From assembly GCA_039707655.1 (NCBI GenBank), contig CM077673.1, positions 2,738,001-2,802,000 on the forward strand: DNA of 64,000 bases, read 5' to 3'. Below the pieces are notes generated by a model. That model saw nothing but the letters and a program-made list of their open reading frames with translations, was not told where the DNA came from and searched no databases. The position numbers and the translations under genes were made by a program. The DNA comes from Elymus sibiricus (taxonomy: Eukaryota > Streptophyta > Magnoliopsida > Poales > Poaceae). Below, piece after piece: positions 9,801 to 21,700 of the stretch. Positions within the stretch are counted from its first letter, which is position 1. Every line of letters begins with the position of its first letter.

Positions 9801-11501
9801 GCAGATTTGGTCCATTCTGACCAGTTTTCTATGCTATTATTCACTGTTTTTGGTTGTCATGGTCGTCCCAACATTTGGGGATGCCCGGGGTCCGGTTACG
9901 TGGACCTCGCCAAAACTCGCAGATTTGGTCCATTCTTACCAGTTTTCTAAGCTATTATTCACTGTTTTTTGGTTGTCGTGGTCGTCCGAACGTTCGGGGA
10001 AGCCCGGGGTCCGGTTACGGGGACCTCGCAAAAACTCGAAGATTTGGTCCATTCTTACCAGTTTTCTATGCTATTACTCACTCATTTTGGGTCCCGGGGC
10101 GATCCAAATGTTGGGGGAACCCCGGGGTCCGCTTATGGGGAGCTCGCCAAAACTCGCAGATTTTGTCCATTCTGACCAGATTTCTATGCTATCATTCACT
10201 CTTTTTCGGTAGTCGTGGTCGTCCGAACATTCGGAGAAGCCCGGGGTGCGGTTACGGGGACCTCGCCAAAACTAGCAGATTTTGTGTGTCCCGGCTAGTT
10301 TCCTATGCTATTACTCACTAATTTTGGGTCCCGGGGCGATCCAAACGTTCGGGGAACCCCGGGGTCCGCATACGGGGACCTGGCCAAAACTCGCAGATTT
10401 GGTCCATTCTTACCAGTTTTCTATGCTATGATTCACTGTTTTTTTGTTGTCATGGTCGTCCGAACGTTCGGGGAAGCCCGTGGACCGGTTACTGGGACCT
10501 CGCCAAAACTTGCAGATTTTGTCCATTCTAACCAGATTTCTATGCTATTATTCACAATTTTTTTGTTGTCATGGTCGTCCGAACATTCGGGGAAGCCCGT
10601 GGACTGGTTACGGGGACCTCGCCAAACTAGCAGATTTTGCCTGTTCCGGCCAGTTTTCTATGCTACTACTCACTAATTTTGGGTCTCGGGGCGATCCAAA
10701 ATTCGGGAAACCCCGGGGTCTGCTTACGAGCACCTCGCCAAAACTCGCAGATTTGGTCCATTCTGACCAGTTTTCTATGCTATTATTCACTGTTTTTGGT
10801 TGTCATGGTCGTCCCAACATTTGGGGATGCCCGGGGTCCGGTTACGTGGACCTCGCCAAAACTCGCAGATTTGGTCCATTCTTACCAGTTTTCTAAGCTA
10901 TTATTCACTGTTTTTTGGTTGTCGTGGTCGTCCGAACGTTCGGGGATGCCCGGGGTCCGGTTACGGGGACCTCGCAAAAACTCGAAGATTTGGTCCATTC
11001 TTACCAGTTTTCTATGCTATTACTCACTCATTTTGGGTCCCGGGGCGATCCAAATGTTGCGGGAACCCCGGGGTCCGCTTATGGGGAGCTCGCCAAAACT
11101 CGCAGATTTTGTCCATTCTGACCAGATTTCTATGCTATAATTCACTCTTTTTCGGTAGTCGTGGTCGTCCGAACATTCGGAGAAGCCCGGGGTGCGGTTA
11201 CGGGGACCTCGCCAAAACTAGCAGATTTTGTGTGTCCCGGCTAGTTTCCTATGCTATTACTCACTAATTTTGGGTCCCGGGGCGATCCAAACGTTCGGGG
11301 AACCCCGGGGTCCGCATACGGGGACCTGGCCAAAACTCGCAGATTTGGTCCATTCTTACCAGTTTTCTATGCTATGATTCACTGTTTTTTTGTTGTCATG
11401 GTCGTCCGAACGTTCGGGGAAGCCCGTGGACCGGTTACTGGGACCTCGCCAAAACTTGCAGATTTTGTCCATTCTGACCAGATTTCTATGCTATTATTCA
11501 C

Positions 11502-11514
11502 TTTTTTTTTTTTT
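11502..11514. repeat. 13-base T run at a monomer junction
   Basis: Other units have CTATTTTTTTG here; in this unit the A and a G are replaced and the run is 13 T. It accounts for the one extra base of this unit (947 bp). A sequencing or polishing error cannot be excluded. Confidence 0.7.
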
Positions 11515-12218
11515 GTCATGGTCGTCCGAACATTCGGGGAAGCCCGTGGACTGGTTACGGGGACCTCGCCAAACTAGCAGATTTTGCCTGTTCCGGCCAG
11601 TTTTCTATGCTACTACTCACTAATTTTGGGTCTCGGGGCGATCCAAAATTCGGGAAACCCCGGGGTCTGCTTACGAGCACCTCGCCAAAACTCGCAGATT
11701 TGGTCCATTCTGACCAGTTTTCTATGCTATTATTCACTGTTTTTGGTTGTCATGGTCGTCCCAACATTTGGGGATGCCCGGGGTCCGGTTACGTGGACCT
11801 CGCCAAAACTCGCAGATTTGGTCCATTCTTACCAGTTTTCTAAGCTATTATTCACTGTTTTCTGGTTGTCGTGGTCGTCCGAACGTTCGGGGAAGCCCGG
11901 GGTCCGGTTACGGGGACCTCGCAAAAACTCGAAGATTTGGTCCATTCTTACCAGTTTTCTATGCTATTACTCACTCATTTTGGGTCCCGGGGCGATCCAA
12001 ATGTTGGGGGAACCCCGGGGTCCGCTTATGGGGAGCTCGCCAAAACTCGCAGATTTTGTCCATTCTGACCAGATTTCTATGCTATCATTCACTCTTTTTC
12101 GGTAGTCGTGGTCGTCCGAACATTCGGAGAAGCCCGGGGTGCGGTTACGGGGACCTCGCCAAAACTAGCAGATTTTGTGTGTCCCGGCTAGTTTCCTATG
12201 CTATTACTCACTAATTTT

Positions 12219-13045
12219 GGGTCCCGGGGCGATCCGAACGTTCGGGGAACCCCGGGGTCCGCATACGGGGACCTGGCCAAAACTCGCAGATTTGGTCCAT
12301 TCTTACCAGTTTTCTATGCTATTATTCACTGTTTTTTTGTTGTCGTGGTCGTCCGAACGTTCGGGGAAGCCCGTGGACCGGTTACGGGGACCTCGCCAAA
12401 ACTAGCAGATTTTGCCTGTTCCGGCTAGTTTCCTATGCTACTACTCACTAATTTTGGGTCTCGGGGCGATCCAAACATTCGGGAAACCCCGAGGTCCGCT
12501 TACGAGCACCTCGCCAAAACTCGCAGATTTGGTCCATTCTGACCAGTTTTCTATGCTATTATTCACTGTTTTTGGTTGTCGTGGTCGTCCCAACATTTGG
12601 GGATGCCCGGGGTCCGGTTACGTGGACCTCGCCAAAACTCGCAGATTTGGTCCATTCTTACCAGTTTTCTAAGCTATTATTCACTTTTTTGGTTGTCGTG
12701 GTCGTCCGAACGTTCGGGGAAGCCCGGGGTCCGGTTACGGGGACCTCGCAAAAACTCGAAGATTTGGTCCATTCTTACCAGTTTTCTATGCTATTACTCA
12801 CTCATTTTGGGTCCCGGGGCGATCCAAATGTTGGGGGAACCCCGGGGTCCGCTTATGGGGAGCTCGCCAAAACTCGCAGATTTTGTCCATTCTGACCAGA
12901 TTTCTATGCTATCATTCACTGTTTTTCGGTAGTCGTGGTTGTCCGAACATTCGGGGAAGCCCGGGGTGCGGTTACGGGGATCTCGCCAAAACTAGTAGAT
13001 TTTGTGTGTCCCGGCAAGTTTCCTATGCTATTACTCACTAATTTT
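12219..13045. repeat. 7-mer transition module (827 bp)
   Basis: Order h u c d e f g: the n-o pair of the preceding 8-mer is replaced by a single u-type monomer and the c form changes from c' to c. Its last monomer is the rare g form (GGGGATCTCGCC, AACTAGTAG, CCCGGCAAG). It bridges the 8-mer domain to the 13-mers. Confidence 0.87.
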
Positions 13046-14582
13046 GGGTCCCGGGGCGATCCAAACGTTCGGGGAACCCCGGGGTCCGCATACGGGGACC
13101 TGGCCAAAACTCGCAGATTTGGTCCATTCTTACCAGTTTTCTATGCTATTATTCACTGGTTTTTGGTAGTTGTGGTCGTCCGAACGTTCGGGGAAGCTCG
13201 GGATGCGGTTACGGGGACCTAGCCAAAACTAACAAATTTTGTCTGTTCCATCCAGTTTTTTATGCTATTACTCACTGATTTTGGGTCCCGGGGTGATCCA
13301 AACGTTCGGGGAACCCCGGGGTCCGCTTACGGGGACTTCGCCAAAACTCGCAGATTGTTCCATTCTTACCAGTTTTCTGTGCTACTATTCACTGTTTTTT
13401 GGTTGTCGTGGTCGTCCAAACGTTCGGGGAAGCCCGTGGACCGGTTACGGGGACCTCGCCAAAACTCACAGATTTGGTCCATTCTTACCTATTTTCTATG
13501 CTATTACTCAGTGATTTTGGTTCCCGAGGCGATCCAAATGTTCGGGGAACCCCGGAGTCCGCTTACTGGGACCTCGCCAAAACTCGCAGATTTTGTCCAT
13601 TCTGACCAGATTTCTATGCTATTATTCACTGTTTTTTTGTTGTCGTGGTCGTCCTAACATTCGGGGAAGCCCGTGGACCGGTTACGGGGACCTCGCCAAA
13701 CTAGCAGATTTTGCCTGTTCCGGCCAGTTTTCTATGCTACTACTCACTAATTTTGGGTCTCGGGGCGATCCAAAAGTTCGGGAAACCCCGGGGTCCGCAT
13801 ACGGGGACCTGGCCAAAACTCGCAGATTTGGTCCATTCTTACCAGTTTTCTATGCTATGATTCACTGTTTTTTTGTTGTCGTGGTCGTCCGAACGTTCGG
13901 GGAAGCCCGTGGACCGGTTACGGGGACCTCGCCAAAACTAGCAGATTTTGCCTGTTCCGGCTAGTTTCCTATGCTACTACTCACTAATTTTGGGTCTCGG
14001 GGCGATCCAAACATTCGGGAAACCCCGAGGTCCGCTTACGAGCACCTCGCCAAAACTCGCAGATTTGGTCCATTCTGACCAGTTTTCTATGCTATTATTC
14101 ACTGTTTTTGGTTGTCGTGGTCGTCCCAACATTTGGGGATGCCCGGGGTCCGGTTACGTGGACCTCGCCAAAACTCGCAGATTTGGTCCATTCTTACCAG
14201 TTTTCTAAGCTATTATTCACTTTTTTTGGTTGTCGTGGTCGTCCGAACGTTCGGGGAAGCCCGGGGTCCGGTTACGGGGACCTCGCAAAAACTCAAAGAT
14301 TTGGTCCATTCTTACCAGTTTTCTATGCTATTACTCACTCATTTTGGGTCCCGGGGCGATCCAAATGTTGGGGGAACCCCGGGGTCCGCTTATGGGGAGC
14401 TCGCCAAAACTCGCAGATTTTGTCCATTCTGACCAGATTTCTATGCTATCATTCACTCTTTTTCGGTAGTCGTGGTCGTCCGAACATTCGGAGAAGCCCG
14501 GGGTGCGGTTACGGGGACCTCGCCAAAACTAGCAGATTTTGTGTGTCCCGGCTAGTTTCCTATGCTATTACTCACTAATTTT
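13046..14582. repeat. 13-mer unit (M13, 1537 bp) before the 35-mer domain
   Basis: Order h i' p q r s t u c d e f g, the same 13 monomers that open each 35-mer. It is therefore either the parent module or a truncated 35-mer. Private marks: TTCCATCCAG near 13248 and TTACCTATTTTC near 13485. Confidence 0.9.
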
Positions 14583-14819
14583 GGGTCCCGGGGCGATCCA
14601 AACGTTCGGGGAACCCCGGGGTCCGCATACGGGGACCTGGCCAAAACTCGCAGATTTGGTCCATTCTTACCAGTTTTCTATGCTATTATTCACTGGTTTT
14701 TGGTAGTTGTGGTCGTCCGAATGTTCGGGGAAGCTCGGGATGCGGTTACGGGGACCTAGCCAAAACTAACAAATTTTGTCTGTTCCAGCCAGTTTTTTAT
14801 GCTATTACTCACTGATTTT

Positions 14820-14937
14820 GGGTCCCGGGGTGATCCAAACGTTCGGGGAACCCCGGGGTCCGCTTACGGGGACTTCGCCAAAACTCGCAGATTGTTCCAT
14901 TCTTACCAGTTTTCTGTGCTACTATTCACTGTTTTTT
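14820..14937. repeat. Monomer class p (A head), reference copy, 118 bp
   Basis: Diagnostic bases: CGGGGTGATCCAAACGTTC, GGGACTTCGCC and GCAGATTGTTCC (one base shorter than usual), tail GTGCTACTATTC. In M11 modules after 55 kb the tail reads GCAGATTATTCC, except in the last copy (about 63.7 kb), which reads GATTGTTCC again. Confidence 0.8.
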
Positions 14938-15055
14938 GGTTGTCGTGGTCGTCCAAACGTTCGGGGAAGCCCGTGGACCGGTTACGGGGACCTCGCCAAA
15001 ACTCACAGATTTGGTCCATTCTTACCTGTTTTCTATGCTATTACTCAGTGATTTT
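14938..15055. repeat. Monomer class q (B head), reference copy, 118 bp
   Basis: Diagnostic bases: GTCCAAACG, ACTCACAGATTTGG, TTACCTGTTTTC and a tail ending CTCAGTGA. Close to class m; it leads into r. Confidence 0.8.
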
Positions 15056-15174
15056 GGTTCCCGAGGCGATCCAAATGTTCGGGGAACCCCGGAGTCCGCT
15101 TACTGGGACCTCGCCAAAACTCGCAGATTTTGTCCATTCTGACCAGATTTCTATGCTATTATTCACTGTTTTTT
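15056..15174. repeat. Monomer class r (A head), reference copy, 119 bp
   Basis: Diagnostic bases: GGTTCCCGAGGCGATCC (A head beginning GGT, as B heads do), CCCCGGAGTCC and TTACTGGGACC. The shared TTTTGGTT lead-in is where A and B heads are swapped in chimeras at 18.36 and 63.90 kb. Confidence 0.82.
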
Positions 15175-15291
15175 TGTTGTCGTGGTCGTCCTAACATTCG
15201 GGGAAGCCCGTGGACCGGTTACGGGGACCTCGCCAAACTAGCAGATTTTGCCTGTTCCGGCCAGTTTTCTATGCTACTACTCACTAATTTT
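15175..15291. repeat. Monomer class s (B head), reference copy, 117 bp
   Basis: Diagnostic bases: GTCCTAACATTCGG, GCCCGTGGACC and CGCCAAACTAG (one A short). From about 55.9 kb onward the head reads GTCCGAACATTCGG. Confidence 0.8.
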
Positions 15292-15410
15292 GGGTCTCGG
15301 GGCGATCCAAAAGTTCGGGAAACCCCGGGGTCCGCATACGGGGACCTGGCCAAAACTCGCAGATTTGGTCCATTCTTACCAGTTTTCTATGCTATGATTC
15401 ACTGTTTTTT
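15292..15410. repeat. Monomer class t (c/h chimera), reference copy, 119 bp
   Basis: The 5' part is class c'' (GGGTCTCGGGG, CCAAAAGTTCGGG) and the 3' part is class h (GTCCGCATACGG, CTGGCC, GCTATGATTCACTG). The switch lies in CCCCGGGGTC. It is fixed in all M13 modules. Confidence 0.8.
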
Positions 15411-15528
15411 TGTTGTCGTGGTCGTCCGAACGTTCGGGGAAGCCCGTGGACCGGTTACGGGGACCTCGCCAAAACTAGCAGATTTTGCCTGTTCCGGCTA
15501 GTTTCCTATGCTACTACTCACTAATTTT
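15411..15528. repeat. Monomer class u (B head), reference copy, 118 bp
   Basis: Diagnostic bases: TGTTGTCGTGG, GCCCGTGGACC, GCCTGTTCCGGCTAG and CTACTACTCAC. It sits between t and c in M13. The same monomer replaces n-o in the 7-mer at 12219-13045. Confidence 0.78.
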
Positions 15529-18129
15529 GGGTCTCGGGGCGATCCAAACATTCGGGAAACCCCGAGGTCCGCTTACGAGCACCTCGCCAAAACTCGCAGA
15601 TTTGGTCCATTCTGACCAGTTTTCTATGCTATTATTCACTGTTTTTGGTTGTCGTGGTCGTCCCAACATTTGGGGATGCCCGGGGTCCGGTTACGTGGAC
15701 CTCGCCAAAACTCGCAGATTTGGTCCATTCTTACCAGTTTTCTAAGCTATTATTCACTTTTTTTTGTTGTCGTGGTCGTCCGAACGTTCGGGGAAGCCCG
15801 GGGTCCGGTTACGGGGACCTCGCAAAAACTCGAAGATTTGGTCCATCTTACCAGTTTTCTATGCTATTACTCACTCATTTTGGGTCCCGGGGCGATCCAA
15901 ATGTTGGGGGAACCCCGGGGTCCGCTTATGGGGAGCTCGCCAAAACTCGCAGATTTTGTCCATTCTGACCAGATTTCTATGCTATCATTCACTCTTTTTC
16001 GGTAGTCGTGGTCGTCCGAACATTCGGAGAAGCCCGGGGTGCGGTTACGGGGACCTCGCCAAAACTAGCAGATTTTGTGTGTCCCGGCTAGTTTCCTATG
16101 CTATTACTCACTAATTTTGGGTCCCGGGGCGATCCAAACGTTCGGGGAACCCCGGGGTCCGCATACGGGGACCTGGCCAAAACTCGCAGATTTGGTCCAT
16201 TCTGACCAGTTTTCTATGCTATTATTCACTGTTTTTGGTTGTCATGGTCGTCCCAACATTTGGGGATGCCCGGGGTCCGGTTACGTGGACCTCACTAAAA
16301 CTCGCAGATTTGGTCCATTCTTACCAGTTTTCTAAGCTATTATTCACTGTTTTTTGGTTGTCGTGGTCGTCCGAACGTTCGGCGAAGCCCGGGGTCCGGT
16401 TACGGGGACCTCGCAAAAACTCGAAGATTTGGTCCATTCTTACCAGTTTTCTATGCTATTACTCACTCATTTTGGGTCCCGGGGCGATCCAAATGTTGGG
16501 GGAACCCCGGGGTCCGCTAATGGGGAGCTCGCCAAAACTCGCAGATTTTGTCCATTCTGACCAGATTTCTATGCTATCATTCACTCTTTTTCGGTAGTCG
16601 TGGTCGTCCGAACATTCGGAGAAGCCCGGGGTGCGGTTACGGGGACCTCGCCAAAACTAGCAGATTTTGTGTGTCCCGGCTAGTTTCCTATGCTATTACT
16701 CACTAATTTTGGGTCCCGGGACGATCCAAACGTTCGGGGAACCCCGGGGTCCGCATACGGGGACCTGGCCAAAACTCGCAGATTTGGTCCATTCTTACCA
16801 GTTTTCTATGCTATTATTCACTAGTTTTTGGTAGTTGTGGTCGTCCGAACGTTCGGGGAAGCTCGGGATGCGGTTACGGGGACCTCGCCAAAACTAGCAG
16901 ATTTTGTCTGTTCCAGCCAGTTTTCTATGCTATTACTCATTGATTTTGGGTCCCGGGGTGATCCAAACATTCGGGGAACCCCGGGACCGCTTACGGGGAC
17001 TTCGCCAAAACTCATAGATTTGGTCCGTTCTTACCAGTTTTCTGTGCTATTATTCACTGTTTTTTGGTTTTCGTGGTTGTCCAAACGTTCGGGGAAGCCC
17101 ATGGACCGGTTACGGGGACCTCGCCAAAACTCGCAGGTTTGGTCCATTCTTACCAGTTTTCTGTGCTATTATTCACTGTTTTTGGTTGTCGTGGTCGTCC
17201 AAACGTTCGGGGAAGCCCGTGGACCGGTTACGGGGACCTCACCAAAACTCACAGATTTGGTCCATTCTTACCTGTTTTCTATGCTATTACTCAGTGATTT
17301 TGGTTCCCGAGGCGATCCAAATGTTCGGGGAACCCCGGAGTCCGCTTACTGGGACCTCGCCAAAACTCGCAGATTTTGCCCATTCTGACCAGATTTCTAT
17401 GCTATTATTCACTGTTTTTTTGTTGTCGTGGTCGTCCTAACATTCGGGGAAGCCCGTGGACCGGTTACGGGGACCTCGCCAAACTAGCAGATTTTGCCTG
17501 TTCCGGCCAGTTTTCTATGCTACTACTCACTAATTTTGGGTCTCGGGGCGATCCAAAAGTTCGGGAAACCCCGGGGTCTGCTTACGAGCACCTCGCCAAA
17601 ACTCGCAGATTTGGTCCATTCTGACCAGTTTTCTATGCTATTATTCACTGTTTTTGGTTGTCGTGGTCGTCCCAACATTTGGGGATGCCCGGGGTCCGGT
17701 TACGTGGACCTCGCCAAAACTCGCAGATTTGGTCCATTCTTACCAGTTTTCTAAGCTATTATTCACTGTTTTTTGGTGGTTGTGGTCGTCCGAACGTTCG
17801 GGGAAGCCCGGGGTCCGGTTACGGGGACCTCGCAAAAACTCGAAGATTTGGTCCATTCTTACCAGTTTTCTATGCTATTACTCACTCATTTTGGGTCCCG
17901 GGGCGATCCAAATGTTCGGGGAACCCCGGGGTCCGCTTATGGGGAGCTCGCCAAAACTCGCAGATTTTGTCCATTCTGACCAGATTTCTATGCTATCATT
18001 CACTCTTTTTCGGTAGTCGTGGTCGTCCGAACATTCGGAGAAGCCCGGGGTGCGGTTACGGGGACCTCGCCAAAACTAGCAGATTTTGTGTGTCCCGGCT
18101 AGTTTCCTATGCTATTACTCACTAATTTT

Positions 18130-18247
18130 GGGTCCCGGGGCGATCCAAACGTTCGGGGAACCCCGGGACCGCTTACGGGGACTTCGCCAAAACTCATAGA
18201 TTTGGTCCATTCTTACCAGTTTTCTATGCTATTATTCACTGGTTTTT
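18130..18247. repeat. h/j chimeric monomer (opens M5c)
   Basis: The 5' part is h (GCGATCCAAACGTTCGG) and the 3' part is j (CCCCGGGACCGC, ACTCATAGATTTGG). The switch falls in the GTTCGGGGAACCCCGGG core. It recurs at 22268 and 26407. Confidence 0.83.
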
Positions 18248-18365
18248 GGTTGTCGTGGTCGTCCCAACATTTGGGGATGCCCGGGGTCCGGTTACGTGGA
18301 CCTCGCCAAAACTCGCAGATTTGGTCCATTCTTACCTGTTTTCTATGCTATTACTCAGTGATTTT
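18248..18365. repeat. d/m chimeric monomer with A-type exit into a B head
   Basis: A class d head and core (GTCCCAACATTTGG, TTACGTGG) ends with an m- or q-like tail (TTACCTGTTTTC, CTCAGTGATTTTGGTT), which elsewhere leads into r but here leads into GTCGTGG of e. The head swap is within TTTTGGTT. It recurs in copies 2 and 3. Confidence 0.82.
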
Positions 18366-18720
18366 GGTTGTCGTGGTCGTCCGAACGTTCGGGGAAGCCC
18401 GGGGTCCGGTTACCGGGACCTCGCAAAAACTCGAAGATTTGGTCCATTCTTACCAGTTTTCTATGCTATTACTAACTCATTTTGGGTCCCGGGGCGATCC
18501 AAATGTTGGGGGAACCCCGGGGTCCGCTTATGGGGAGCTCGCCAAAACTCGCAGATTTTGTCCATTCTGACCAGATTTCTATGCTATCATTCACTCTTTT
18601 TCGGTTGTCGTGGTCGTCCGAACATTCGGTGAAGCACGGGGTGCGGTTACGGGGACCTCGCCAAAACTAGCAGATTTTGTGTGTCCCGGCTAGTTTCCTA
18701 TGCTATTACTCACTAATTTT

Positions 18721-21700
18721 GGGTCCCGGGGCGATCCAAACGTTCGGGGAACCCCGGGGTCCGCATACGGGGACCTGGCCAAAACTCGCAGATTTGGTCC
18801 ATTCTTACCAGTTTTCTATGCTATTATTCACTGGTTTTTGGTAGTTGTGGTCGTCCGAACGTTCGGGGAAGCTCGGGATGCGGTTACGGGGACCTAGCCA
18901 AAACTAACAAATTTTGTCTGTTCCAGCCAGTTTTTTATGCTATTACTCACTGATTTTGGGTCCCGGGGTGATCCAAACGTTCGGGGAACCCCGGGGTCCG
19001 CTTACGGGGACTTCGCCAAAACTCGCAGATTGTTCCATTCTTACCAGTTTTCTGTGCTACTATTCACTGTTTTTTGGTTGTCGTGGTCGTCCAAACGTTC
19101 GGGGAAGCCCGTGGACCGGTTACGGGGACCTCGCCAAAACTCACAGATTTGGTCCATTCTTACCTGTTTTCTATGCTATTACTCAGTGATTTTGGTTCCC
19201 GAGGCGATCCAAATGTTCGGGGAACCCCGGAGTCCGCTTACTGGGACCTCGCCAAAACTCGCAGATTTTGTCCATTCTGACCAGATTTCTATGCTATTAT
19301 TCACTGTTTTTTTGTTGTCGTGGTCGTCCTAACATTCGGGGAAGCCCGTGGACCGGTTACGGGGACCTCGCCAAACTAGCAGATTTTGCCTGTTCCGGCC
19401 AGTTTTCTATGCTACTACTCACTAATTTTGGGTCTCGGGGCGATCCAAAAGTTCGGGAAACCCCGGGGTCCGCATACGGGGACCTGGCCAAAACTCGCAG
19501 ATTTGGTCCATTCTTACCAGTTTTCTATGCTATGATTCACTGTTTTTTTGTTGTCGTGGTCGTCCGAACGTTCGGGGAAGCCCGTGGACCGGTTACGGGG
19601 ACCTCGCCAAAACTAGCAGATTTTGCCTGTTCCGGCTAGTTTCCTATGCTACTACTCACTAATTTTGGGTCTCGGGGCGATCCAAACATTCGGGAAACCC
19701 CGAGGTCCGCTTACGAGCACCTCGCCAAAACTCGCAGATTTGGTCCATTCTGACCAGTTTTCTATGCTATTATTCACTGTTTTTGGTTGTCGTGGTCGTC
19801 CCAACATTTGGGGATGCCCGGGGTCCGGTTACGTGGACCTCGCCAAAACTCGAAGATTTGGTCCATTCTTACCAGTTTTCTAAGCTATTATTCACTTTTT
19901 TTGGTTGTCGTGGTCGTCCGAACGTTCGGGGAAGCCCGGGGTCCGGTTACGGGGACCTCGCAAAAACTCGAAGATTTGGTCCATTCTTACCAGTTTTCTA
20001 TGCTATTACTCACTCATTTTGGGTCCCGGGGCGATCCAAATGTTGGGGGAACCCCGGGGTCCGCTTATGGGGAGCTCGCCAAAACTCGCAGATTTTGTCC
20101 ATTCTGACCAGATTTCTATGCTATCATTCACTCTTTTTCGGTAGTCGTGGTCGTCCGAACATTCGGAGAAGCCCGGGGTGCGGTTACGGGGACCTCGCCA
20201 AAACTAGCAGATTTTGTGTGTCCCGGCTAGTTTCCTATGCTATTACTCACTAATTTTGGGTCCCGGGGCGATCCAAACGTTCGGGGAACCCCGGGGTCCG
20301 CATACGGGGACCTGGCCAAAACTCGCAGATTTGGTCCATTCTGACCAGTTTTCTATGCTATTATTCACTGTTTTTGGTTGTCATGGTCGTCCCAACATTT
20401 GGGGATGCCCGGGGTCCGGTTACGTGGACCTCACTAAAACTCGCAGATTTGGTCCATTCTTACCAGTTTTCTAAGCTATTATTCACTGTTTTTTGGTTGT
20501 CGTGGTCGTCCGAACGTTCGGGGAAGCCCGGGGTCCGGTTACGGGGACCTCGCAAAAACTCGAAGATTTGGTCCATTCTTACCAGTTTTCTATGCTATTA
20601 CTCACTCATTTTGGGTCCCGGGGCGATCCAAATGTTGGGGGAACCCCGGGGTCCGCTAATGGGGAGCTCGCCAAAACTCGCAGATTTTGTCCATTCTGAC
20701 CAGATTTCTATGCTATCATTCACTCTTTTTCGGTAGTCGTGGTCGTCCGAACATTCGGAGAAGCCCGGGGTGCGGTTACGGGGACCTCGCCAAAACTAGC
20801 AGATTTTGTGTGTCCCGGCTAGTTTCCTATGCTATTACTCACTAATTTTGGGTCCCGGGACGATCCAAACGTTCGGGGAACCCCGGGGTCCGCATACGGG
20901 GACCTGGCCAAAACTCGCAGATTTGGTCCATTCTTACCAGTTTTCTATGCTATTATTCACTAGTTTTTGGTAGTTGTGGTCGTCCGAACGTTCGGGGAAG
21001 CTCGGGATGCGGTTACGGGGACCTCGCCAAAACTAGCAGATTTTGTCTGTTCCAGCCAGTTTTCTATGCTATTACTCATTGATTTTGGGTCCCGGGGTGA
21101 TCCAAACATTCGGGGAACCCCGGGACCGCTTACGGGGACTTCGCCAAAACTCATAGATTTGGTCCGTTCTTACCAGTTTTCTGTGCTATTATTCACTGTT
21201 TTTTGGTTTTCGTGGTTGTCCAAACGTTCGGGGAAGCCCATGGACCGGTTACGGGGACCTCGCCAAAACTCGCAGGTTTGGTCCATTCTTACCAGTTTTC
21301 TGTGCTATTATTCACTGTTTTTGGTTGTCGTGGTCGTCCAAACGTTCGGGGAAGCCCGTGGACCGGTTACGGGGACCTCACCAAAACTCACAGATTTGGT
21401 CCATTCTTACCTGTTTTCTATGCTATTACTCAGTGATTTTGGTTCCCGAGGCGATCCAAATGTTCGGGGAACCCCGGAGTCCGCTTACTGGGACCTCGCC
21501 AAAACTCGCAGATTTTGCCCATTCTGACCAGATTTCTATGCTATTATTCACTGTTTTTTTGTTGTCGTGGTCGTCCTAACATTCGGGGAAGCCCGTGGAC
21601 CGGTTACGGGGACCTCGCCAAACTAGCAGATTTTGCCTGTTCCGGCCAGTTTTCTATGCTACTACTCACTAATTTTGGGTCTCGGGGCGATCCAAAAGTT

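Larger units (their letters stand above)
5597..12218. repeat. 8-mer higher-order repeat domain (946 bp, 7 units)
   Basis: Units start at class h: 5597, 6544, 7488, 8434, 9380, 10326, 11272. Lengths are 947, 944, 946, 946, 946, 946, 947. Composition is h n o c' d e f g, except that the first unit has i/h and k in place of n and o. The 944 comes from GATTTTGTGTCCC near 7443 (one GT lost); the last 947 comes from a long T run. Private marks: GGTTATCATGG near 7016 (unit 2), CATTCTTGCCAG near 9461 (unit 5), CGGGGATGCCC near 10943 and TGTTGCGGGAACC near 11055 (unit 6). Confidence 0.93.
14583..18720. repeat. 35-mer copy 1 (4138 bp)
   Basis: Modules: M13 14583-16118, M5a 16119-16710, M12' 16711-18129, M5c 18130-18720. 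Private marks: GGTCCATCTTACC near 15841 (a T lost), GGCGAAGCCC near 16381, and an unchanged CGCAG in monomer d near 15711 where copies 2 and 3 have CGAAG. Confidence 0.93.
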
